From: Pyrodictium sp.
Lineage (GTDB): Archaea > Thermoproteota > Thermoprotei_A > Sulfolobales > Pyrodictiaceae
Direction: 5' to 3'
Length of the DNA: 19,401 nucleotides
Assembly: GCA_015662475.1 (NCBI GenBank)
Contig: DQUB01000099.1
Location: forward strand, 1-19,401
Part shown: one piece after another, positions 13,727 through 19,401 of the stretch
Layout of the letters: every line of letters starts with the position of its first letter
Numbering within the stretch: position 1 is the stretch's first letter
Made by a program: the position numbers and the translations under genes
The notes under the pieces: model-generated
Told to the model about the DNA's origin: nothing
The model's input: the letters and a program-made list of their open reading frames with translations, nothing else
Database searches by the model: none

Positions 13727-14125
13727 ATGGCAGAGGAGGCTAAGACTAACAAGCAACAAGCAAGCGAAGAAGTTGTACCTAAGAAGAAGATCGACATTAG
13801 AGCAGCTCTACAATTCATACCGCCTGCAAGCCAGCTTGCAGCAGAGAAGAAAAAGACCACCATTGTTGAAAGAAGAGTTAGACTAAAGTTCCACAACGAG
13901 CTTAAAGAGTCTGTTGCAAAGCTTAACCCTGATCTGGCAAGAGAGCTTGGCGTTAAGGAGGGAGAGTATATAGAGGTTGTAGTGGCTCACCGCCACAAGT
14001 TCGTCTACAAAGTTGAGCTAGACGAAAGCGTGCCAATAACGGAGGTTTGGGTTAATGGTGAAAAGCTTCCAGAGTATGGTGTTGCAGACAACAGCATTGC
14101 TACAGTGAGAAAAGCTAGGAGATAG
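13727..14125 (+). CDS. Conserved hypothetical protein, possibly a small beta-barrel (DPBB/AbrB-like)
   Basis: A 132-residue protein with an ATG start. The first 45 residues are charged, Lys/Glu-rich and probably disordered. From residue 49 the order is RVRLKFHNELKESVAKLNPDLARELGVKEGEYIEVVV, then HRHKFVYKVELDESVP, then VADNSIATVRKA. The segment NPDLARELGVKEGEYIEV resembles the motif of double-psi beta-barrel and AbrB-type domains, where a helix before a glycine turn leads into a strand. A swapped-hairpin or DPBB fold is inference. It is followed 12 bases later by a coiled-coil gene on the same strand, probably co-transcribed. Function is unknown. Confidence 0.75.
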   Translation: MAEEAKTNKQQASEEVVPKKKIDIRAALQFIPPASQLAAEKKKTTIVERRVRLKFHNELKESVAKLNPDLARELGVKEGEYIEVVVAHRHKFVYKVELDESVPITEVWVNGEKLPEYGVADNSIATVRKARR

Positions 14126-14137
14126 GGGTGACCTAGC

Positions 14138-14572
14138 TTGCCAGATGCAGTCTCTTTTTACCGTGAACTAGAAGAGCTCTCGCAGCGACATGCCAAGCTT
14201 GTTAAGAGGCTTGAAATGTATACTAGAAGGCTTAAAGTGGATCCTAGTGATGAGGAGTTGCAAGAACGTGTGCTTTTGTACCTTCGCAAGCTCAGAGTCA
14301 TACGTAATAAGCTGATTAGAAGGCTTGAGGAAGGAATAGATTTTAGTGATCAGAGTAGTGCTAGTATTGCTGCTAAAGAGGGTATTGAGATTCTCTCAGA
14401 GTACATGGTACTCGGTGGCTTATACCTCGAGAAGGAGGCACTACAAGATGTGTTAAAACTTGCAGAGTCTAAACGCGGTGCTAGACTACTGGAAACAGCT
14501 ATTGAGGATATTAAACGTGATATTGAAGAGGTTAATAGACTTGAAGAACTACTTCAACAGCTCCACGGCTAG
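14138..14572 (+). CDS. Coiled-coil hypothetical protein, 144 residues
   Basis: The TTG start is preceded by GGGGTG seven bases upstream. Almost the whole protein is helical with heptad-like spacing: ELEELSQRHAKLVKRLEMY, ELQERVLLYLRKLRVIRNKL, and IEDIKRDIEEVNRLEELL at the end. The middle (SDQSSASIAAKEGIEILSEYMVLGG) breaks the charge pattern. It carries no catalytic or metal motif and no signal peptide. It may be a partner of the preceding 132-residue protein, given the short spacing. The final 41 bases overlap the 3' end of the convergent radical SAM gene. It is not assigned to a family. Confidence 0.72.
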   Translation: MPDAVSFYRELEELSQRHAKLVKRLEMYTRRLKVDPSDEELQERVLLYLRKLRVIRNKLIRRLEEGIDFSDQSSASIAAKEGIEILSEYMVLGGLYLEKEALQDVLKLAESKRGARLLETAIEDIKRDIEEVNRLEELLQQLHG

Positions 14573-16199
14573 CAACAGGTTTTACTCTACGAACAATTAC
14601 TCCTTCAACCATACGTTCTGAAACAATGTCTGTTACCCTAACTTCTACAAGCCATCCTACTAGCTGTTTCTCTCCACTAGCAAGAGTTACAGGTCCGTGC
14701 GGCAGCGGATATATGACCAATCGACGTCTCGCTCTATGATAGCCTGCAACTATCCCAAGCATTTTTCTTCCTAGAAGCTTCTTTTTAGCCTTGGCATTTA
14801 GCTCTTGAGCCTTCTCCTTTATCATCATACTGGCTCTCGTAAGTTTCACCTTAGCATTTTCAAATGCTGTGCCTGGAAGAGGTGTGAAACGGTATGCAGT
14901 AACCTTTTCCGCTCCAAGTCTATAGAGTTGCTCCATTAGCTCTACTGTCTTTTTTGCAGTCTCAAAATTCTCTCCTGGTAGCCCATAGATAAAGTAGACG
15001 TAAACTTGCATTCCATACCTACTCAATAGTCTCACAGCTCTCTTAACATCTGCAAGACTGCCTGGTCTGCCAAGCATTCTGTAGTGTTGGGGATCTCCAG
15101 TTTCAACTCCTATGTGGACTGGTGTACCTCGAAAATATTCGCCGAGAAGTCTAGCAACCTCTTCGTCTACAAGGCATGCCTTGATATTCTCTATCATAAC
15201 ATAGACTTCGCCTTTGGAAACCTCGTCTATATCGAATATGTCGTCTAGAAGTCTTGAAAGAGCATCAACATTTGCTGGCGGTCTGCATGGGTCTGTGAGA
15301 GGTTCCGGGTATACAAGTGCATCACGCTGATAGTCTAGTATGTCTGGTGCGCTAAGCACTATACGGGTAACACCACGTTTTACAAGTTCACGTACTTCGC
15401 AAACTATGGTTTCGTGCGGCCTACTTCTTGCAGGACCATATGTTGCTGGCACACTACAGTAGCCGCATCCTGCCGGTATTCCTACAGGACATCTTAGCCT
15501 TGCAGCAAGAGGTGTGCGAGGATCGTGACATATTGGGCATCGAATGCATTGACGGCCATCTGCAAGCTTTAGACTTGGTCTACGAAAATTGCTACATCCT
15601 CTAACAGTCTCGACATACACTCTGCTAGCCCAGTATAGCGGGTAGCCTTCCACACGCGTTGAGTGCTTTATGGACAGCTGCTGTCTTGTAGCGTGAGGAG
15701 CTAAACCTGTAACCACTACTGTGCCTTGATTCCCCCTATACGCTATCCCCCTCACTTCTTTCAGACAGTCAAGGTCGTTTTGCTCTAGGCACCTGACTAG
15801 GTCTGGGACTACTGGCTCAGCTTCACCTAACACAACAACATCATAGCCAAACGATATGAGCTTCCTATACTCGTAGAACATTGGGCCACCAGCAATTATT
15901 GGCGACACGCCACAAGCTCTTCTCCAAAGCTTCAACGCTTTTTCAGCAGCTTCTAGATCGACTATCATCCCACTTACAAAAGCTACATCGTATTCTCCTA
16001 GATCTACAAACCCTTTCTCGACAACTTCTAACGGGTAGATCTCAGCCCTAACACCTATATGTTCTAACAGGCCTGCTACTGCGCGAGGTCCAGCCCCTAT
16101 AACGTCTACTGTAACCATGCGCTTCCCATGCACTCTCGCTAGCACGTCGATAACTATTGCTCTCATACTATGGTTTGGCCCCAAACTATTAGAGGTCAC
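14532..16199 (-). CDS. Radical SAM protein with N-terminal B12-binding-like domain and C-terminal TRAM-like domain
   Basis: A 555-residue protein. Residues about 30-140 form a Rossmann-like cobalamin-binding-type domain (YDVAFVSGMIVDL, VSPIIAGGPMFYEY, YDVVVLGEAEPVV) without the DxHxxG cobalamin histidine motif. The radical SAM barrel runs from about 193 to 430. Its cysteines read CPVGIPAGCGYC, that is C237-x7-C245-x2-C248, not the usual C-x3-C-x2-C. An upstream insertion carries C202 and CIRCPICH (C218, C221, C224). Family landmarks include HIGVETGDPQHYRMLGRPG and VYFIYGLPGENFETA. The C-terminal segment after 480 (GPVTLASGEKQLVGWLVEVRV) looks TRAM-like. I recall archaeal relatives with this CPVGIP-type motif; the reaction is unknown. 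GTG 16199 follows GGAG by four bases. Confidence 0.88.
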   Translation of the reverse strand: MTSNSLGPNHSMRAIVIDVLARVHGKRMVTVDVIGAGPRAVAGLLEHIGVRAEIYPLEVVEKGFVDLGEYDVAFVSGMIVDLEAAEKALKLWRRACGVSPIIAGGPMFYEYRKLISFGYDVVVLGEAEPVVPDLVRCLEQNDLDCLKEVRGIAYRGNQGTVVVTGLAPHATRQQLSIKHSTRVEGYPLYWASRVYVETVRGCSNFRRPSLKLADGRQCIRCPICHDPRTPLAARLRCPVGIPAGCGYCSVPATYGPARSRPHETIVCEVRELVKRGVTRIVLSAPDILDYQRDALVYPEPLTDPCRPPANVDALSRLLDDIFDIDEVSKGEVYVMIENIKACLVDEEVARLLGEYFRGTPVHIGVETGDPQHYRMLGRPGSLADVKRAVRLLSRYGMQVYVYFIYGLPGENFETAKKTVELMEQLYRLGAEKVTAYRFTPLPGTAFENAKVKLTRASMMIKEKAQELNAKAKKKLLGRKMLGIVAGYHRARRRLVIYPLPHGPVTLASGEKQLVGWLVEVRVTDIVSERMVEGVIVRRVKPVASRGAVEVVLQVY

Positions 16200-16262
16200 A
16201 CTACTCCTTTAATACCTGGAACCCATGCTAAAAATGCATGAGGATTTGTGGGTGGATGAGGC

Positions 16263-16964
16263 GTGTCCGACTACCTAGACTATGCTAGTGATGAAAAGCT
16301 GAAAATCAGTTTAGCAGAGCTAAGCCTTTCAGAACAGCTTCTCGGCTTGGCTAGACATGTTGAGGATGTTGTCAAAGAAACAGCTAGTGTTATAGAGGGG
16401 CTTGTAGAGGGTAAGGTGGAAAATGCTAAGCTTCTCTACGAGAGGATTAACGGGCTGAAAAACCAGGCTGAGGAGATGAAAGATTCTACACTCACGTATA
16501 TAGCGAGACTAGGAGTAGCCCTTGACACTGCAACCTACTACAAGAATGTGGCACTGGCACTAGCTAGAATAGCTCAGTTGATGGATGGAGCTGCTTATAG
16601 AGCTAAGTTGTTGGCTGAGCTTGAGAGTAAGCCTCAACTATCTCCCGAAATTTCTAAAAGCTTGAAAGAAGCTATTGCAACTCTCCTTGAAACATATTCT
16701 CAGCTACTCTCAGCAATAAGACAGCTTAGCGATAACCCTAGGCAAAGTATTGAGAGGGCAAAAAGAGTTGTAGGTGGTGAAGAGAAGATGGATGCTGTGT
16801 ATAGGAGTTTCCTATACACGATCTATAGGGAGGCGGGAAGCAGGATAGGCAAAATGCTACTTCTACGAGATCTGATAGACTTTATAGAGGATGCTGTGGA
16901 TACTGCTAGAAATGCTGCAGAAGACATACTGTTCTTGGCTATGTACAGGGCTGCACGAACATGA
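16263..16964 (+). CDS. DUF47/PhoU-like helical protein
   Basis: A 233-residue, all-helical protein of the DUF47 (YkaA/PhoU-like) type. The pattern VALALARIAQLMDGAAYRAKLL and the C-terminal ISKSLKEAIATLLETYSQLL and LLLRDLIDFIEDAVDTARNAAEDI match the two three-helix halves seen in PhoU-like phosphate-uptake regulators. In archaea and bacteria such genes usually sit beside a Pit phosphate transporter; none is in this window. The start is GTG 16263. Its TGA overlaps the ATG of endA (ATGA at 16961-16964), so translation is probably coupled. Family match is by helical pattern and is fairly likely. Confidence 0.75.
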   Translation: MSDYLDYASDEKLKISLAELSLSEQLLGLARHVEDVVKETASVIEGLVEGKVENAKLLYERINGLKNQAEEMKDSTLTYIARLGVALDTATYYKNVALALARIAQLMDGAAYRAKLLAELESKPQLSPEISKSLKEAIATLLETYSQLLSAIRQLSDNPRQSIERAKRVVGGEEKMDAVYRSFLYTIYREAGSRIGKMLLLRDLIDFIEDAVDTARNAAEDILFLAMYRAART

Positions 16965-17512
16965 CAAGGGCTAGAGGTTATCTGCTGGGCTACCGAGTAG
17001 TTGTCTTAGACCATGAGGAGGCTCGACGCCTCTACTCCACAGGCTTCTACGGTAAACCCCTCGGCATATCCAAGCCTAAAGGAGCCAACTTTGACGCCCC
17101 CCTAGAACTCGACCTAGTTGAAGCACTCTATCTCGTCGAAAAAGGGCTTCTAGAGGTATACGATACTGAGGGGAAGCTTGTAACAGCCGAAGAGCTTGCA
17201 AAAGTTGGTAGAGAAGCTGTGGAAAATTTTGACATGCTGTACAAAGTGTATCGAGAGTTGAGAGACTCTGGCTATGTGGTTAGGTCTGGCTTGAAATTTG
17301 GCTCCGATTTTGCGGTTTACGAGAAAGGTCCTGGAATAGATCATGCTCCGTACCTAGTAGAGGTTGTAGGTTATAGAGAACGCATAGATCCTGCTGAGCT
17401 TGTTAGAGCAGGTCGTTTAAGCCATAGTGTTCGAAAGAAGCTCATCATAGCTGCTGTAGACGAGAAAACTGGGAAAACAACATACATAATGCTTAAATGG
17501 ACTAAGCTCTAG
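16961..17512 (+). CDS. endA: tRNA-splicing endonuclease, catalytic subunit
   Basis: Cuts bulge-helix-bulge introns from pre-tRNA and pre-rRNA. The 183-residue size fits the crenarchaeal catalytic subunit that works as a heterotetramer with a separate structural subunit. N-terminal domain: DHEEARRLYSTGFYGKPLG and LELDLVEALYLVEKG. Catalytic domain: GYVVRSGLKFGSDFAVYEKG, with catalytic Tyr at 120, His at 128 (GIDHAPYLVEV) and Lys at 159 or 160 (SVRKKLIIAAV). All three catalytic positions are present. The ATG start overlaps the DUF47 stop. The partner subunit is not in this window. Identity is very secure. Confidence 0.95.
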   Translation: MTRARGYLLGYRVVVLDHEEARRLYSTGFYGKPLGISKPKGANFDAPLELDLVEALYLVEKGLLEVYDTEGKLVTAEELAKVGREAVENFDMLYKVYRELRDSGYVVRSGLKFGSDFAVYEKGPGIDHAPYLVEVVGYRERIDPAELVRAGRLSHSVRKKLIIAAVDEKTGKTTYIMLKWTKL

Positions 17513-17570
17513 ATTGTGTACGGGGCAACATCCTTGCATACCCCTTTGATGTCTTGAGGTGTATACGGCT

Positions 17571-17984
17571 TTGGCGTTCAAAGGAAGGCCGAGAGGAGGA
17601 AGACAGCCGAGAGAAAAGAGGGAGAAGCCAAAGCCAATGCCATTGCCAGACGGCAAGTGTAATCCTCTTTGCCCACTATTCCGCTGTCTAAACAGGTCAC
17701 TTGTTACAGTGAGAAGGGTTATGCATGGTAGAATGCAGCATATTGCTATGTGTAGGTGGATAGGCGATCAATGTATAGGTGGAACATGCCAATACGCATC
17801 ATGTACGGCTAGAGCATTGTTGCCGGATGGAGCATGTCTGCATGCTAGAGAGAGGCAGGTGCCTAGAGAAGAGGAGGCTGAGAAGGAGATTGAAAGAGAG
17901 CTTAGCCTAGAAGAGAGGGAGATGAGTAGGATAGAGAAGATAATGCGCAAGAAAGGTTACGCTATCGACGAAGACATGTTCTAA
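17571..17984 (+). CDS. Cys-rich hypothetical protein with charged C-terminal helix
   Basis: About 137 residues. After a basic, proline-rich N-terminus (KGRPRGGRQPREKREKPK) comes a compact block with eight cysteines, CNPLCPLFRC, CRWIGDQC, GGTCQYASC and GAC, between residues about 30 and 89. This suggests zinc or Fe-S binding. The last 45 residues are a charged helix (REEEAEKEIERELSLEEREM, then SRIEKIMRKKGY). I recognise no named family. The open frame begins at GTG 17559, but that GTG is inside the GAGGTG ribosome-binding site. TTG 17571, nine bases past it, is the better start. The stop overlaps the ubiX stop by four bases (CTAA). Confidence 0.72.
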   Translation: MAFKGRPRGGRQPREKREKPKPMPLPDGKCNPLCPLFRCLNRSLVTVRRVMHGRMQHIAMCRWIGDQCIGGTCQYASCTARALLPDGACLHARERQVPREEEAEKEIERELSLEEREMSRIEKIMRKKGYAIDEDMF

Positions 17985-18550
17985 CCTGTAGACTGCCACC
18001 TTCTATAAAGGTTGTGCTTATAGCCTAAAACGTCGAGAACTTTCCCAACAACAAAATCAACCATGTCCTCAACCGTTTTTGGTGCATGGTAGAAAGCTGG
18101 GCAAGCGGGCAATATGATTGCACCAGCTTTTGCAAGCTTCAACATGTTTTCAAGCTCGATTACACCTAACGGAGTCTCTCTAACAACTAGAACGAGTTTT
18201 CTAGCAAGTCTTAGCACAGCTAATGCTGCTCTAACAATAAGGTTTGAAGCGTAGCCGTGAGCTATAGCTGATAGTGTTTTAATGCTGCAAGGCGCTATAA
18301 CCATGTTTTTTGGAGCCGAGCTTGAGCTAGAATACATTGCTTCCATCTCATGGTCCCAGTAGACCTTGCGTGCAAACCTAGACACTCTCTCGTAGATGCT
18401 ATAGCCAAGCTCTAGAGCTCCTATTCGCTCCGCCATCCTAGACACTATAACATCGACACTTGTCTTCTGAGCTAGTACTTGTACAAGCCTAACTCCATAG
18501 ATTACGCCACTAGCACCCGTGATTGCCACCAAGATTTCTGCAGGCTCCAA
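17981..18550 (-). CDS. ubiX: UbiX-family flavin prenyltransferase
   Basis: Makes the prenylated FMN cofactor used by UbiD-type decarboxylases, joining dimethylallyl phosphate to FMN. The 189-residue protein has GASG at 12-15 in the flavin-binding loop, SSSSAPKNMVIAPCS near 75-89, RETPL at 124-128 with the conserved Arg-Glu pair, and PAFYHAPKTVEDMVDFVVGKV near the C-terminus. Length and motif order are normal. The start is TTG 18550. No ubiD is in this window. It lies 13 bases downstream of the UPF0153 gene on the same strand, so they probably share a transcript. The stop overlaps that of the convergent Cys-rich gene. Confidence 0.95.
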   Translation of the reverse strand: MEPAEILVAITGASGVIYGVRLVQVLAQKTSVDVIVSRMAERIGALELGYSIYERVSRFARKVYWDHEMEAMYSSSSSAPKNMVIAPCSIKTLSAIAHGYASNLIVRAALAVLRLARKLVLVVRETPLGVIELENMLKLAKAGAIILPACPAFYHAPKTVEDMVDFVVGKVLDVLGYKHNLYRRWQSTG

Positions 18551-18563
18551 TCTTTGCCCAAGA

Positions 18564-19379
18564 CTACTTCTTTAAGAGGTGTGGACGTTGCATATATTTT
18601 GCCTGGTATCTAAGCCTCTCGATTCTAGACATCCTCTTTTTGCCACGCTGTTGATCAGTCTCTCCCTCCACTTGCTCTTTCTCTTTCTGCTCTCTCTCAC
18701 GCTCACGAAGTATTGGTAGTACACGACGCAGCTTCCTCAACATGGTACCCATACGCTCTACAGCCTTTTCAAATTCTTCGTCGCTAACCTTCCTATAGTA
18801 CAGCTCAACACGACCACCTCCTAGAACCCTATAGCCCGTCTTCACATACTTCTGCCCCTGCCTCTCCGCAAAAACAGTACAATACGTTATGGTGCATATC
18901 ACCGGCTTATACTGCTTACCAAACCTCTCTTCAAGCATACATTTGCCTGTCCTAGGATTCAAGAATATACATCGACCCAGACTCTCAGTTGCAAGATAGT
19001 ATATTCTGATGGGGCCTCCAGGCGTACGTATGACCTCGCTTGGCTGAACCATTATCTTCATCCTTGTTTCCTCATCAGGAATGATGTCAACCTCGTTTTC
19101 AAGGATGAAAGCACCACTGTTAGCAACACAACATCTACTACACCCCTCCGGACACAGCATCCTGTACGCGTCTTTAAGCACACTTTCACCTATCTCCTCG
19201 AATACCAGGTGGTTTACATGTGTGCCAGGCGTAGGTCTGAAAACTATGAGAAGTCTTTTGAGTTGAGGACTATAATAGACACCGTCAAACCATTTTTTCA
19301 GTCTCGACGCCTCTCTAAGAGCGTATATGTTCCAACTCTTGTCGTTCCTAGGCTCTTTCAAAACATACACTTTACCCAT
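18564..19379 (-). CDS. UPF0153 (YkgJ-like) zinc/iron-chelating domain protein
   Basis: A 271-residue protein with the Cys signature of YkgJ-type metal-chelating proteins: CPEGCSRCC (C76, C80, C83, C84) followed by GRCIFLNPRTGKC (C137, C147) and CTITYC (C162, C167). The N-terminal 70 residues (KKWFDGVYYSPQLKRLLIVF) form a separate small domain. The C-terminal 70 residues are highly charged (ILREREREQKEKEQVEGE) and end in RMSRIERLRYQAKYMQRP. Metal is probably Zn or Fe; a biochemical role is not established for the family. The ATG start is at 19379. The gene leads a minus-strand pair with ubiX. Upstream sequence ends at the window edge. Confidence 0.85.
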   Translation of the reverse strand: MGKVYVLKEPRNDKSWNIYALREASRLKKWFDGVYYSPQLKRLLIVFRPTPGTHVNHLVFEEIGESVLKDAYRMLCPEGCSRCCVANSGAFILENEVDIIPDEETRMKIMVQPSEVIRTPGGPIRIYYLATESLGRCIFLNPRTGKCMLEERFGKQYKPVICTITYCTVFAERQGQKYVKTGYRVLGGGRVELYYRKVSDEEFEKAVERMGTMLRKLRRVLPILREREREQKEKEQVEGETDQQRGKKRMSRIERLRYQAKYMQRPHLLKK

Positions 19380-19401
19380 AACCTGCTCTTCCCATGCTAG
19401 A

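Overview
The window looks like a compact chromosome segment from a hyperthermophilic crenarchaeon, most likely Desulfurococcales and possibly Pyrodictiaceae. That placement is inference. It rests on archaeal-only genes (CDP-archaeol synthase, SRP19, a dimer-type tRNA-splicing endonuclease subunit, an archaeal lumazine synthase, an aldehyde:ferredoxin oxidoreductase), frequent TTG and GTG starts behind GAGGTG or GGGGTG ribosome-binding sites, and several hypothetical proteins of crenarchaeal type. I see no tRNA, rRNA, CRISPR array, insertion sequence or prophage.

Layout. Positions 1-2600 hold a partial amidohydrolase and ribH on the minus strand, then carS and two conserved hypotheticals on the plus strand. 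Between carS and the next gene is a 320-base stretch with only a doubtful open frame. Positions 2816-5664 hold a small hypothetical, gcvT on the minus strand, and a two-domain protein joining a degenerate P-loop NTPase to a nucleoside 2-deoxyribosyltransferase-like domain. Positions 5603-6700 form a minus-strand run: SRP19, a GC-rich nested inverted repeat (best candidate for an undescribed structured RNA), then two unrecognised small proteins. Positions 6736-10103 hold a MetE-like protein without zinc ligands, a winged-helix regulator, and an AOR-family enzyme missing one cluster cysteine.

Positions 10062-12019 contain a minus-strand pair, a small SAM methyltransferase and an AAA/ABC-type ATPase with degenerate Walker B and H-loop, next to a tiny two-helix membrane protein. 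Positions 12016-13676 pair an HTH-phosphoribosyltransferase regulator divergently with a Thr-rich cell-surface protein; an inverted repeat lies between them. Positions 13727-17512 hold two hypotheticals, a radical SAM protein with an expanded cysteine motif, and a DUF47 (PhoU-like) gene overlapping endA. Positions 17571-19379 hold a Cys-rich protein facing ubiX and a UPF0153 (YkgJ-like) gene.

Genes are packed very tightly. Three convergent pairs share a four-base double stop (3196-3199, 12016-12019, 17981-17984), and three more overlap by about 40-60 bases. A recurring theme is proteins of well-known families that have lost expected active-site residues: the MetE-like protein, the AOR, the P-loop of the deoxyribosyltransferase fusion, and the AAA ATPase. 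No single large new system is evident. The strongest leads are the structured element at 6274-6363, the regulator/surface-protein intergenic repeat, and the degenerate ATPase plus methyltransferase pair.
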